In this document: piece by piece, positions 46,126 to 55,506 of the stretch | Numbering within the stretch: position 1 is the stretch's first letter | How the letters are laid out: the number at the start of each line of letters is the position of its first letter | NCBI RefSeq assembly: GCF_000367365.1 | Contig: NZ_BARF01000081.1 | Coordinates: forward strand, 1 to 64,000 | Length of the DNA: 64,000 nucleotides | Source: Streptomyces prunicolor NBRC 13075 | GTDB lineage: Bacteria > Actinomycetota > Actinomycetes > Streptomycetales > Streptomycetaceae | Reading direction: 5' to 3' | The notes under the pieces: model-generated | The model's database searches: none | What the model was told of the DNA's origin: nothing | What the model saw: the letters and a program-made list of their open reading frames with translations, nothing else | Translations under genes and position numbers: made by a program

Positions 46126-48027
46126 TTACGCGTTGCGGCCGTACGAGGTGCTTGAGGGAAGGCCAGGAAGGCGCTGCTGGTAGTAGCCGATGTGGAAGCG
46201 GTGGGCGTGGACCACCCAGAGTCGGTCCAGTTCGGGGATCGATTCCTCGGGCATGGTGAGGGTGATCGTGTGCGGGCCGGGGCGGGCGGCGATGACCTGG
46301 TGATCGTATGAGCCTCGCCGGGTTGAGCGTGGTCGCAGGTGAACCGCCACCAGGCCGTCGGCTGCGTTGGGCAAATACAGAGCGATGTCGGCGGACTTGC
46401 CGGCGTGGAGAGCGGCCGGGGGATCGACCTGGAGCTCGGGGAGAGCGGCGGGCAGGCTGAGCGCGGGCCCGCACTTGGGGCAACGGATGGTGCGGCGGTC
46501 GGTGAGGCCGAGTGGGCTGGTCAGGTGCTCGGTCTCGCGCGGGGTGTGGCAGTACGGGCAGGGGCTGGCGGAGGACCAGCGTGTGGTGCGGTGATGGGCA
46601 CGGGAAGCGGTGAGTTGGCGGGCGAAGGCGCCACCACGGGTCCGGCTGAGAATCGAGAGGGCTGCGTGAGCCCACGCGGTGCTCTTGGTGTCGAGGGCAG
46701 GGCCCCACGTTTCGGCGGGGGAGTGGTCGCGTACGGCCGCGAGCAGGAGCTCGCCCGCGGCACCCCGGTGGGCCGCCATCTCTTTTAGACAGGTGGCCAG
46801 GTCCTGGTCGGGTCGGCGCTGCAGTGAGTCGTGCAGGCCGCGCTCGACGGCGTGTGCGTCGGCGAGGCGTTGTTGCCATGTGCCGAGCAATTGGTCGTCG
46901 GTGACGTGTCGGCCGGTCCGGGGACGGGGGCGCGGGGATGCAGTGGCACCCGGGGTGTGGAGGCGCTGTTCGGGGTCGCCGAGCAGGACGGCGGAGGGAC
47001 CGCGGATTCCCCGACGGGCACCGTCGGTGTTGAGGAGCGTGACGCACTGGCCGAGGCGGTCGCCGGCGTGCAGGCTCGCGGCGGCGAGGCGGGGCTCGTG
47101 GCCGCTGGTGTCCAGGTCTCCGCGGATGAGGCCGAAGACGGCCTGGGGGACGCCCTCCAGGGCATCGAGCGCGAGGCTGAGGTCGGAGGGGTACTGCTCC
47201 GTTGGCCCAAGGGTGATGCCGTTGCAGACGAAGATCCCCAGAGCGCGGGTCGTGAGCTTGTGGAGGGCGAAGGGGCCGATCCGTCCGGACGGGTCGGTCT
47301 TGCACCTGGTGGGCCTACAGCCGCCGGGAAGGACGCTCCCGTCGAAGGTGTGTTCGGCGGTGCCGGTGAGCCCGCACAGGGTGAGTGCGCCGAGCGGGGC
47401 GTGCGCGGCGGATCCGTCGGCGTCGACGATGAGGCTGGTCCACTGCCGGCCGAGAACGTCGGCGACGGTGCTGCGTTCGTCGCTCTCGCCAGCGGTCAGG
47501 ACGTGGGCGAGGCCGGTCGTGCCGTCGAGCAGGCCGCTGCGGGCCGGGCCCGGGCCCGGCCCGGTGGCGGCGAGGAGCTTGGCCAGGGAGAAGGTGACGC
47601 CAGCTGCGTCGCGGCCGGTGAGAAACCCGGTCTCGGTGTCCTGTTCTCCGAAGGCGGTCACGATCGCCGTCAGGACGCGAAACGGCAGCGCGTCGGCCGG
47701 CGCGACGACCAGAACGCTGCCGCCCCGGTCACCGACGGCGAGGGGCCGGTGGGGGTCGAGGACGTGATGGGCGCGGCCGAGGGCGTGCGCTACCAACTGG
47801 CCGAGGCGTTCGTGGCCGGGCAGGCTCGCCACCCGCGCTCCGGCTCGTGCAGGCGGGCGCCGTTCGTCAGCAACGCCGTAACCGTGCAGGACGCATGCCC
47901 AGCGCCGGGCGCGTTCCGCTTCGGCGGGGAGCAGGAGGGGAATGGTCGTCGCCTGCGGCGGTGGGCCGTCGTCGTCGACGCTTTCAACCCACTGGTATCG
48001 GGGCGGTAGTTGAGGGGGCAGAGACAT
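46126..48027 (-). CDS. Large unknown protein with zinc ribbon
   Basis: 633 residues from ATG 48027 (MSLPPQLPPRYQWVES), whose ATG overlaps the stop of the upstream gene (TGATG). Residues about 1-430 form a region with no recognisable motif (RLGQLVAHALGRAHHVLDPH, DALEGVPQAVFGLIRGDLDT, AGDRLGQCVTLLNTDGARRG); then CPYCHTPRETEHLTS and RTIRCPKCGPALSLP give a CxxC-CxxC zinc ribbon near residue 525, followed by a beta-rich end (SADIALYLPNAADGLVAVHL). Could be a scaffold or an unrecognised enzyme. Expression is coupled to the HAD-methyltransferase. Confidence 0.6.
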   Translation of the reverse strand: MSLPPQLPPRYQWVESVDDDGPPPQATTIPLLLPAEAERARRWACVLHGYGVADERRPPARAGARVASLPGHERLGQLVAHALGRAHHVLDPHRPLAVGDRGGSVLVVAPADALPFRVLTAIVTAFGEQDTETGFLTGRDAAGVTFSLAKLLAATGPGPGPARSGLLDGTTGLAHVLTAGESDERSTVADVLGRQWTSLIVDADGSAAHAPLGALTLCGLTGTAEHTFDGSVLPGGCRPTRCKTDPSGRIGPFALHKLTTRALGIFVCNGITLGPTEQYPSDLSLALDALEGVPQAVFGLIRGDLDTSGHEPRLAAASLHAGDRLGQCVTLLNTDGARRGIRGPSAVLLGDPEQRLHTPGATASPRPRPRTGRHVTDDQLLGTWQQRLADAHAVERGLHDSLQRRPDQDLATCLKEMAAHRGAAGELLLAAVRDHSPAETWGPALDTKSTAWAHAALSILSRTRGGAFARQLTASRAHHRTTRWSSASPCPYCHTPRETEHLTSPLGLTDRRTIRCPKCGPALSLPAALPELQVDPPAALHAGKSADIALYLPNAADGLVAVHLRPRSTRRGSYDHQVIAARPGPHTITLTMPEESIPELDRLWVVHAHRFHIGYYQQRLPGLPSSTSYGRNA

Positions 48028-50195
48028 CAGGGCACCTCGGGGCGGTCGGACGTGGTGAGCGCCCGCAGGACGCATTCGACGGGGACGGCCTCGGCGACCC
48101 GCGCCGCAGCCGCCCGGGCGGCGGTCATGCCGCGCTCGTGTGCGGCGTCGGTGAGCTGGTGCTGATACGGCCAGGCCCGGTCGGCGAGCGCCTCCACGCT
48201 TTCCGCGGGCTCGCGGTGGCGGGCGAATGTGACGAGCGTGCGGGTGGTGGTGTCCAGGCCGCGGACGGCGAGATGGGCGGTGACGCGCTGGTCGGTGCCC
48301 TTGCCCTGGAAGAGGGGAAGCGGGCCGTCGGCGAAGGCGGCGGTGCGGTAAGCCGCGTCGATGCCGGCGAGCGGGTCGGGACCGGTGGGGTGCAGCAGCA
48401 GTCGGACCAGCAGGCCTCCGGGGCGCAGGATCCGCAGCGCCTCGTCGACGGCGAGCAGGGGATCGGCGGTGAACATCTGGACCTCGTGCTCGATGACAAC
48501 GTCCGCGCTGTTGACGGCGAAGGGGAGCATCAGTGCGTCCGCGGACACCACGTCCACGCCCGGCAGTTGATGCCGGGTCAGGAGGGTGGCCATTGCGGCG
48601 GAGGGTTCGACGCCGCGGTACGACGCCGCGTTCCCGTCGGCGAGGTGCCGGGTGATGCGTCCGGTGCCGGCGCCGATCTCCACCACGTCACGTCCCGCGA
48701 GCTGTTCGGCGGCGAAGGTCCGCAACGCGTCGGTCATGGCCTCGGTGAGGGGACGGTGGCGGTCGTACACGCAGGCCAGGGCGGGGGTGTAGAGGGGGTC
48801 GTCGGCCGGGTGCGGGCTGAGGTCGGGGGCGGTGCCGAGCAGGTCGGCGAGCGCGGCCGTGGTGTGCTGCCAGGGCCACGAGCTGTTGGTGTTCAGCACG
48901 GCCTGGGCGCCGTGGCGCAGTTGGCGCAGAAGGGCGAGCAGCGGGGCGAGGCTTTCTGCCAGCCCTTCCACGTTCGTGACGCCGACCCTGTGGGACGCCG
49001 TGAGAGCACTCCGGGCGGTCGGCGGCAGATACCGGGAGGCCGTCGCGCCGGGCCACGGCGCCTGCTGGTGGCGAGCCAGGAGGGAGGCCAGAGCGGTGAG
49101 TTGGTGACGGGCGAGGTCCAGATGCGTGACGGCCGCCAGGAGGTCGCCCGTGTGCGCGGCGGCGGCGATCTGGTGCAGCGACCAGCCGACGTCGTGCAGG
49201 AGCGCTTCGGCACGGGGCGCGGCCGCGGTACGGACCTCGCAAAGCCAGGGCGGAAGGTGCTCGGCCTCCACGTCGCACGACGTGCTCGTCCACGCGGACA
49301 ACTGGCCGGCCGCGGCTGCGGTGTCGGCGCCGTGCGGCAGCAGGCGCCACGTCGTCAGTCGGCCCGCCGGCGTGATCGATGCGACGGCGTCGGGACCGAG
49401 CGGGACGGCCGTCAGGGGCTCGTTGTGCTCGGTCAGCCGCGCGGCCAGACCGGCAGCGGTCAAGGAGGTGCTCAGGTAACGGACGGCCTGTCGGGAGCCG
49501 GCATCGGCTTCCGCATGGCCGTCGGGCGGCGCGACGCCGGCCGGGGCCCCGGCCCGCGTCGGGACGGCGTCCGCGGAGGTGGGAAGAACGACGCCGAGAC
49601 TGGACAGGAACGTCTCGAAGGCACCGGCGCTCGTGTAGTGGGTGGAGCGCAGGCCCACATGGAGAGCGGCAGCCACATTGGTCGCGTTGTCGTCGGTGAA
49701 GGCCACCACCCCGGCGGGCAGGTCCATGAGCCTGAGGGCCTGGTGGTAGGCGGCGGGCGAGGGTTTGGTCACGCCGAGGTCGGCGCTGTTGGCGACATGG
49801 TCGAAGAGATCGTCCAGTCCGTGCAAGAGCAGGTCGGCGGCGACCGCGGTGGTGTTGTTGGTCAGGACGCCGGTCGTCAGACCGGCGCTGCGGGCGCGCC
49901 GCAGCAGCGCGACCATCTGAGGGTCGGGCTCGCCTCGGTCGGCAGCCCACAGATCGGCGGCCTTGCCGCCCTCGGGCCCGAACTGGACGGTCAGGTCGGC
50001 GCGAACGGACGCGACCCATTCCTCGTGGGTGAAGATCCCGTGGTGGGCCAGGTCGAAGACCCCTCCGTACGCGACGCCGCGGACGGCCTGTTCGGGGAGA
50101 CCGCAGGCGATCGCCGCCGCGACGGCACTGCGGTTCTTCCACAGCCGTACGACGCCGTCCAGGTCGACGAGCAGCCCGCGGATCGAGGTGGTCAT
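48027..50195 (-). CDS. HAD phosphatase - unknown domain - SAM methyltransferase fusion
   Basis: 722 residues from ATG 50195. Residues 1-205: HAD hydrolase with LLVDLDGVVRLWKN, TTGVLTNNTT, LGVTKPSPAAYHQAL and VVAFTDDNATNVAAALH (all four motifs). Residues about 235-460: helical domain of unknown type (LLHDVGWSLHQIAAAAHTGD, LTHLDLARHQLTALASLLAR like the tails of some nucleotidyltransferases). Residues about 500-640: class I methyltransferase with DVVEIGAGTGRITRHLADG, GVDVVSADALMLPFAVNSAD and EALRILRPGGLLVRLLL. The fusion suggests phosphate removal and methylation of one intermediate. Overlaps the A-PCP gene by ATGA. Confidence 0.8.
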   Translation of the reverse strand: MTTSIRGLLVDLDGVVRLWKNRSAVAAAIACGLPEQAVRGVAYGGVFDLAHHGIFTHEEWVASVRADLTVQFGPEGGKAADLWAADRGEPDPQMVALLRRARSAGLTTGVLTNNTTAVAADLLLHGLDDLFDHVANSADLGVTKPSPAAYHQALRLMDLPAGVVAFTDDNATNVAAALHVGLRSTHYTSAGAFETFLSSLGVVLPTSADAVPTRAGAPAGVAPPDGHAEADAGSRQAVRYLSTSLTAAGLAARLTEHNEPLTAVPLGPDAVASITPAGRLTTWRLLPHGADTAAAAGQLSAWTSTSCDVEAEHLPPWLCEVRTAAAPRAEALLHDVGWSLHQIAAAAHTGDLLAAVTHLDLARHQLTALASLLARHQQAPWPGATASRYLPPTARSALTASHRVGVTNVEGLAESLAPLLALLRQLRHGAQAVLNTNSSWPWQHTTAALADLLGTAPDLSPHPADDPLYTPALACVYDRHRPLTEAMTDALRTFAAEQLAGRDVVEIGAGTGRITRHLADGNAASYRGVEPSAAMATLLTRHQLPGVDVVSADALMLPFAVNSADVVIEHEVQMFTADPLLAVDEALRILRPGGLLVRLLLHPTGPDPLAGIDAAYRTAAFADGPLPLFQGKGTDQRVTAHLAVRGLDTTTRTLVTFARHREPAESVEALADRAWPYQHQLTDAAHERGMTAARAAAARVAEAVPVECVLRALTTSDRPEVP

Positions 50196-51934
50196 GAGGA
50201 GCTCCTGGAGGACAGCGCAGCGGACAGGAACGTCGTGGTGGGATCGGCGTGGAAGTCACCGATGGTGATTTCGGTGCCGTAGGTCTCGTTCACCTTCTGC
50301 ACCAGGAGCAGCGCGGAAAGCGACTCGCCGCCGCACGCGAAGAAGTCGGCGCTCCCGTCAGCCGGCGTGCCAGTGGTCTCCTGCCACCACCGGGCGACGT
50401 CGTCCGGAAGGCGCCCCGTCGGCGCCGCAGCCGAGGCGGTGCGGTCGGCCGGGGCGTCCGAATGGGCCAGAGCGAGCCGGTCGATCTTGCCGGATGCGGT
50501 ACGGGGCAGGCTCGCCCGGACAATGATCAGCGCGGGCACGGCCGACGGGGGCAACACGCCCGCCAGGTGGCGACGCAGGTGCGGCGCCAGGTCGACATCG
50601 TCCGCCTCCACATGCAGGACGAGACGGCGGCGGGCTTCGCCGTCCGGTTGCTCGGCGTGCAGTACGGCGGCCCGCACTCCCGGCAGCTGGCACGCCGCGG
50701 CTTCGACCTCACCGGGTTCGAGCCGGACGCCACCGACGTTGAGCTGGTCGTCGACGCGGCCGACGAAGACGTACTGGCCGTCCGGCCGCTGCCACACGCG
50801 GTCGCCCGTCCGGTAGACGCGCACACGCCCCACACCGCCCTCCGGGAGAGGGAGTTCGAGGAGCGGGAAAGCCTGCCGGGTCTCGGCGTCCAGAGCAAGG
50901 TAGCCGTCCGCTAGTCCCGCGCCCCCCAGATACAGCTCGCCCGGATACCCGTGAGGCACGGGCCGCTGGCCCTCATCGAGTATCCAGGCGGTGACCCCGG
51001 GGAGCGGGCGGCCGATCGGGACGGGTCCCTCGCCGCTGCTCACGCGCTCGGCGACCACCGCCTCCACGCACGCCTCGGTTGGGCCGTAGGCGTTGGCGAC
51101 CTCGTACGCGCGCAACCACGGGGCGAGCGGCTCGGCACGCAGTGCCTCGCCGCCGACAACGATGCGGCGCAGCTCGGGCAGCTCGGCGAACTCGGTGGCC
51201 GCCAGATGGGTGGGCGTGCAGGTGAACGCCGTGATCCGCTGCTCGCCAAGGAATTGCGTGAGCAGCGGCCCGGGCAGCCGTTCGGTAGGCCCGGCGATCT
51301 GCAGCCGGGCGCCGGAGGACAATGCGCCCAGCACCTCCCACAGCACGGCGTCGAAGGCCGGCGACGTCAGCTGGGCGATGCGGTCGGTGGGGGTGAGGCC
51401 GTACAGGCCGGGGAGAGCCGTGGCGCGGGCGGCAAGAGCTCGGTGGCTGATGAGGACGGGCTTGGGGCTGCCGCTGCTGCCGCTGGTGTGCCAGATACAG
51501 GCGACGTCGTCGTCCCAGGGATCGGGCGGTACGCCGGTCGTGGAGGGCGGCGCGGTCGTTGCGCCGTCGGCGGGGGCGAGGGAGGTGAGGTGTCTCGCCC
51601 AGGCGGGAGCCTGGGCATCCGCTGTGATGGCCCCGGACGCCCGGCACGCCGCCGCGATCTGGGCGAGCCGGGCGGGCGGATGGGCGACGTCGACGGGAAC
51701 GGCAATGGCGCCCGCTCGCCATGCGGCGATCAGCGCGGTGATCCATCCGGTTCCGGGGGGAAGGGCCAGCACGACGGCCCGGCGGATGAGGTCCGCGTCA
51801 CGCAGCGCCTGCGCGGTGCGCCCGGCCGCCTCCCACAACTGGCCGTAGGTGACGTGCCGGTGCGCTTCGGCGGCAGCGATCGCGTCCGGGTGTCCGGCGG
51901 CGGCGCGGGCCAGCACCTTGGTCAGCGTGCTCAT
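50192..51934 (-). CDS. Stand-alone NRPS adenylation-carrier didomain (A-PCP)
   Basis: 580 residues from ATG 51934, directly abutting the preceding stop. Adenylation cores: VTYGQLWEAAGRTAQALRDA (A1), IWHTSGSSGSPKPVLISHRA (A3), SPAFDAVLWEVLGALSSGA (A4), NAYGPTEACVEAV (A5), GELYLGGAGLADGYL (A6), YRTGDRV (A7), FVGRVDDQLNVGGVRLEPGE (A8), LPRTASGKIDRLAL (A10). The carrier domain has the pantetheine Ser in DFFACGGESLSALLLVQKV, about residue 538. No condensation or thioesterase domain. By alignment to GrsA the pocket reads about D-A-W-T-V-G-A-V-E-K, nearest in style to aromatic amino acid pockets but unusual. Likely holds an amino acid for modification on the carrier. Confidence 0.85.
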   Translation of the reverse strand: MSTLTKVLARAAAGHPDAIAAAEAHRHVTYGQLWEAAGRTAQALRDADLIRRAVVLALPPGTGWITALIAAWRAGAIAVPVDVAHPPARLAQIAAACRASGAITADAQAPAWARHLTSLAPADGATTAPPSTTGVPPDPWDDDVACIWHTSGSSGSPKPVLISHRALAARATALPGLYGLTPTDRIAQLTSPAFDAVLWEVLGALSSGARLQIAGPTERLPGPLLTQFLGEQRITAFTCTPTHLAATEFAELPELRRIVVGGEALRAEPLAPWLRAYEVANAYGPTEACVEAVVAERVSSGEGPVPIGRPLPGVTAWILDEGQRPVPHGYPGELYLGGAGLADGYLALDAETRQAFPLLELPLPEGGVGRVRVYRTGDRVWQRPDGQYVFVGRVDDQLNVGGVRLEPGEVEAAACQLPGVRAAVLHAEQPDGEARRRLVLHVEADDVDLAPHLRRHLAGVLPPSAVPALIIVRASLPRTASGKIDRLALAHSDAPADRTASAAAPTGRLPDDVARWWQETTGTPADGSADFFACGGESLSALLLVQKVNETYGTEITIGDFHADPTTTFLSAALSSRSSS

Positions 51935-53266
51935 TCAGGCGGCCTCCGTCCGGGACTGGGGCAGCACCACGCCGCGGTGCGCCTCGCGCAGCAGGGCCAG
52001 GGTGGTGAGCAGTCCGTCGTGCGGGACGGACAGATTCACGCGGATGCGCGGCGGCCCCGGGGAGAGCGCGTGCCAGGACTGCCGTGTGCCGCCGAACAGG
52101 AGCTGCGGGTTGAGCTTGAGCTGGAACTGGCGCCCGACCGCGTTGACCCAGGCGATGCTCTCACCGGGGTCGGCGAGGTCGACGTTCAGACGGGGCAGGA
52201 GCGAGTACCCGGAGACGGGCCGCAGGTGGTCGCCGCTCTCCAGCAGGTCGTCGGCGTGCTGGGTGAGCAGGTCGAAGCCGTCGGCGAAATGGCGACTCAT
52301 CGCGTCGAGATGGTCGACGATCGAGCGGCAGACCGCTTCGGAGGGGACGGGCTCCACGGTGTGGCGGGCGTACTGCTGGACGATCCACCGGTACCGGCGG
52401 TCGAAGGCGTGTGGGTTCGGCTCGTGAGCGGCTTCGGCGAGCAGAAGGACGCTCAGGTAGAGCAGGACGAGCTGGCCGGCGAGCGGGCTGGCGGAGGCTG
52501 TGCGGTCGAAGATGTCGTCGCGCGCGGCCTCGGCCAGGGACGGCGAACCGCTGATCAGCAGGCCGGGGCGGAGGCCGGGGATGCACAGGTCCTTGGATGG
52601 TGTCATCAGCACCGCCGTGTCCGTGAAGCGGCCGTTGAGCGCGGCACGGACCCGGTGGGTGACCTGATGCGGGTGCGGCCCGGAGCCGCCAGCGAGGAAG
52701 ACGATGTCGACCAGGTGGAAGTCCGCCGTCCGCGGCGGCGGGGTGTAGAGGGTGCCGGTGACCCCGTTGGGGAAGATCTCCACGAGCGCGGTGCGGGAGG
52801 CCGTGTCCCCGGTCGCGTGCACGGTGCCGTCGTGCCAGTAGCGGCCCACGACGGCACCGCCCCAGCGGCGCGGGGTCTGCTCGAAGGCGTAGTAGCAGGG
52901 CGCGGGCAGCAGCAGGCCGGCATCGCACGCCGCCAGCCAGCGCGTGACCAGACCGATTCCCTCGGTCGCGCCGGCCGTAAAGACGATCTGTGCCTCGTCG
53001 AGGTCGAGCCCGAGGTAGGCGCCGGCCAAGGTCGCGGCCAGAGCGCGGTCGTGGGCGTCGTGCACCGTGCCGTACTCGTGCAGCCGGCCCGCGCGGGCAC
53101 TGGCCGCCAGGGCCCGGTGAAGGAACCGGTGGACGGCTGCGGCGGCCGGGTACAGGTTGTAGCCGAAACCGATCTGCGCGCTGGCGCGGGAGACACCGTC
53201 GCGTAGGTCCCGGTAGACCGCGACACACGGGGCGTCCTCGGTGACGGGTGCGATCAACTGGGTCAT
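51935..53266 (-). CDS. PLP-dependent aminotransferase-like enzyme (fold type I)
   Basis: 443 residues from ATG 53266 (ATGA overlap with the SHMT-like gene). Class I/II layout: IGFGYNLYPAAAAVHRFLHR, IVFTAGATEGIGLVTRWLAA (TAGATEG cofactor loop), LLLPAPCYYAFEQTPRRWGG, DFHLVDIVFLAGGSGPHPHQ, LMTPSKDLCIPGLRPGLLIS where the Ser-Lys (SKD) is the likely PLP lysine, and RIRVNLSVPHDG with a substrate Arg. Could transaminate, racemise or decarboxylate; I cannot decide. Pairs with the SHMT-like gene. Confidence 0.75.
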   Translation of the reverse strand: MTQLIAPVTEDAPCVAVYRDLRDGVSRASAQIGFGYNLYPAAAAVHRFLHRALAASARAGRLHEYGTVHDAHDRALAATLAGAYLGLDLDEAQIVFTAGATEGIGLVTRWLAACDAGLLLPAPCYYAFEQTPRRWGGAVVGRYWHDGTVHATGDTASRTALVEIFPNGVTGTLYTPPPRTADFHLVDIVFLAGGSGPHPHQVTHRVRAALNGRFTDTAVLMTPSKDLCIPGLRPGLLISGSPSLAEAARDDIFDRTASASPLAGQLVLLYLSVLLLAEAAHEPNPHAFDRRYRWIVQQYARHTVEPVPSEAVCRSIVDHLDAMSRHFADGFDLLTQHADDLLESGDHLRPVSGYSLLPRLNVDLADPGESIAWVNAVGRQFQLKLNPQLLFGGTRQSWHALSPGPPRIRVNLSVPHDGLLTTLALLREAHRGVVLPQSRTEAA

Positions 53267-54585
53267 CGCGCCACCTCCCCGAGCACGGCGTGGACGACGG
53301 CTGCGGCGTCCTGGACCGCGTCCGCGTCGAGCGGGCGTACGTACGGGTACAGGGCGCGCGGACGCAACGCGGCGGTCTCCTCGGCGAGTTCGCCCACCGG
53401 GCGGCTCCCGGCCACCGCGGCGGTCATGATCTGAGCGAGGCGCGGCATGTCCCCTGGGGTCAGGCCGATCCAGGTCGCCTCGGCCAGCCCCAGACGCAGG
53501 CCCGGCTTGTCGAACGGCAGATCGGTGAGCCAATTGACGTGCAGGCCCGCCTCGTACAGGCGCGAGGCTGCGGTCTCGGCACTCGTCTGCCCGGGGGAGG
53601 CTACCCACAGTTGGTGGGTGCGGGTGTAGCCGAACTCGGCGCCGACGACGTCCCATCCGGCGTGCGCGAGCTCCTTGCCCAACATCTGCGCGTTGGCCAC
53701 GACGGTGTGCGCGTACGGAGCGGCGTGGTCGGCGAACGCGGCCAGCGACATGCCGAGCGCGGCGACAGCGGCGACGTGGTGGTTGGACACCAGCTGGGGC
53801 TGGATCGCCTTGATCTGCCGCGCGACCGCGGCGTACCGGGTGGCGATGATGCCCTTCTGCGGGCCGGGAAAACTCTTGTGGGTAGACGCGGACAGGCTGT
53901 CCGCGCCGGCCGCGAGCGGGTTGGGGAGCGCGCCGCCCAGCACCAGGCCCAGGGTGTGCGAGATGTCCGCGTGCACCAGCGTGTTGGTGCTGGCCTCCCG
54001 CACGGCCTTCACGAGCGGAGTCACGTCCAGGGGGTGCAGGGCGTGGCACTGGTCGAGGTAGACCAGCGTCGGACGGTGCTCGGCCACGAAGCCGGGAAGT
54101 AGGTCGCACTCCAGCTCGTGCATCGAACTGCCTGGCAGGAAGGCCACCTGGTGCCCGAGCCGGCGGGCCACGTCCGCAGTGGCGTAGTGCCCGCCCTGGG
54201 CTGGAGCGAGACAGGCGATCGTGCTCCCAGGCGGCCCGCCGAGCGCGGTGATGACCATCTCCATGGCGTGCAGCCCCGACAGAGGCCGTACGTTCACGTG
54301 GTCCGCGCCTGTGAGGCGGGCGAGCAGCGGGACCGTGAGGCCGGTCTCCAGCCAGGCCGCGTCCTTCGCCGACGGGAACCGCCACTCGCCCGCCTGCGGG
54401 TCGGGGTCCTCGTCGAACATGTACCGGGCGTACAGGTCGCTGATCAGGGGCAGACGGGTGACCGGCGCCATGATGCCCTCGGCGGGGATGAGGCTGAGGG
54501 TGCGCGACGCCCGGGCCTGGTGGGCACGGAGCACGCTGAGTCCTTCGGCCAGCAGCACGGCTCCGCTGGGCACGGATTGCGGCAT
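53263..54585 (-). CDS. SHMT-like PLP enzyme (possible threonine transaldolase)
   Basis: 440 residues from ATG 54585. Serine hydroxymethyltransferase fold: LIPAEGIMAPVTRLPLISDL, DHVNVRPLSGLHAMEMVITA, LAPAQGGHYATADVARRLG, VYLDQCHALHPLDVTPL, HADISHTLGLVLGG and SASTHKSFPGPQKGIIATRY with PLP lysine at 237. True SHMT housekeeping residues around folate binding look altered (DEDPDPQAGEWRFPSAKDAA replaces the usual ANVQPHSG-preceding segment). Variants in nucleoside antibiotic clusters (LipK type) join the glycine part of L-threonine to an aldehyde. With the 2OG dioxygenase next door this role is a reasonable inference. Confidence 0.75.
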   Translation of the reverse strand: MPQSVPSGAVLLAEGLSVLRAHQARASRTLSLIPAEGIMAPVTRLPLISDLYARYMFDEDPDPQAGEWRFPSAKDAAWLETGLTVPLLARLTGADHVNVRPLSGLHAMEMVITALGGPPGSTIACLAPAQGGHYATADVARRLGHQVAFLPGSSMHELECDLLPGFVAEHRPTLVYLDQCHALHPLDVTPLVKAVREASTNTLVHADISHTLGLVLGGALPNPLAAGADSLSASTHKSFPGPQKGIIATRYAAVARQIKAIQPQLVSNHHVAAVAALGMSLAAFADHAAPYAHTVVANAQMLGKELAHAGWDVVGAEFGYTRTHQLWVASPGQTSAETAASRLYEAGLHVNWLTDLPFDKPGLRLGLAEATWIGLTPGDMPRLAQIMTAAVAGSRPVGELAEETAALRPRALYPYVRPLDADAVQDAAAVVHAVLGEVAR

Positions 54586-54632
54586 GGCGGTGGCTCCTAA
54601 CGGGGGACGGAAACGACGGGCGAGTAAGCCGG

Positions 54633-55490
54633 TCACGCGAGCGGCCGACGGGTGAACAGGCCACGCAGCAGCAGCCGCGGGCAGGCCGGGTCGTCGCGGT
54701 AGGCGGTGCGCCCGTGCCCGAGCCGGTCGTTGGCCAGGACCAGCGCCTGCCCCGCGTGGAGGGTGAAGCAGACGCGGTAGGAGCTGCCCGGCATCGCGGC
54801 GGCGTCCATCATGGCCAACGCCCGGTCGAGCGCGTCCCTCTGCCCGGGCAGGTGCCGGTAGGCGTCTGTGGCGGTGCGGCTGAAGCGGGTGATCCACGTC
54901 CCCGGGTGTTCCTCGGCGAACGCCGGCGCCGTCACGGACTGCCCGTCGACGAGGGTCGAGGTGCGCACCAGCGCCTCGGGGTGGGCGAGTTGAGCGGCGG
55001 CCTCGGGGTCCAGACGGCGCAGTTCGGCATAGGCGTCGACCAGGTCGACCAGGTACGACAGCCCGCCGTCGGCGGCCTCGGCGGCGCACATCATGACCGT
55101 GGTGGGGATCTCGCCGAGCTGCTGAAGCGTGCCGTCGCAGTGAACGTTCTGCCCGGCAGCGCCCTGGAACGGGTGGGCGGCGTCGGGTACGGCGGTCAGG
55201 CGGCTGACCCCGCCCACGGTGTGGGCGCTGCCGGCGTACAGCGGCGGGGTGAACGGCCGGCCCAGGCCGAGCGCCCCGGACAGGGCGGCCAGGTCGTCGT
55301 GAGTGGGCGTCGAGCCGGGGACGTCCACGATCACGTAGCCGCGCCGGCGGTACTCGGCCGCGACGCGGCGGCGTACGCCGGTGTCCGGGAGCGACCAGCT
55401 GCTGGTCTCAACCACTGCGGCGGGCCCGGTGCTGAAGTCGGGCAGCTCGGTGGTGGCGGACACGGGGGTGTCGATCAACGGGGTGGGCAT
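54633..55490 (-). CDS. TauD/TfdA-family Fe(II)/2-oxoglutarate dioxygenase
   Basis: 285 residues from ATG 55490. Iron triad His117-x-Asp119 in GQNVHCDGTLQQLGEIP and His259 in LANDRLGHGRTAYRD; the 2OG-binding Arg follows in PRLLLRGLFTRRPL. N-terminal core RRVAAEYRRRGYVIVDVPGS and DDLAALSGALGLGRPFTPPL is typical. Could hydroxylate a carrier-bound amino acid or oxidise a nucleotide to the 5'-aldehyde as LipL does. 47 bp before the SHMT-like gene. Confidence 0.8.
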   Translation of the reverse strand: MPTPLIDTPVSATTELPDFSTGPAAVVETSSWSLPDTGVRRRVAAEYRRRGYVIVDVPGSTPTHDDLAALSGALGLGRPFTPPLYAGSAHTVGGVSRLTAVPDAAHPFQGAAGQNVHCDGTLQQLGEIPTTVMMCAAEAADGGLSYLVDLVDAYAELRRLDPEAAAQLAHPEALVRTSTLVDGQSVTAPAFAEEHPGTWITRFSRTATDAYRHLPGQRDALDRALAMMDAAAMPGSSYRVCFTLHAGQALVLANDRLGHGRTAYRDDPACPRLLLRGLFTRRPLA

Positions 55491-55506
55491 GGCGGGCCTC
55501 CGGAAC

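Noticed and set aside
53263..54585. Housekeeping glyA (serine hydroxymethyltransferase)
   Set aside because: Fold matches, but its place between a dioxygenase and an aminotransferase in a coupled biosynthetic operon and altered N-terminal substrate region argue for a specialised enzyme.
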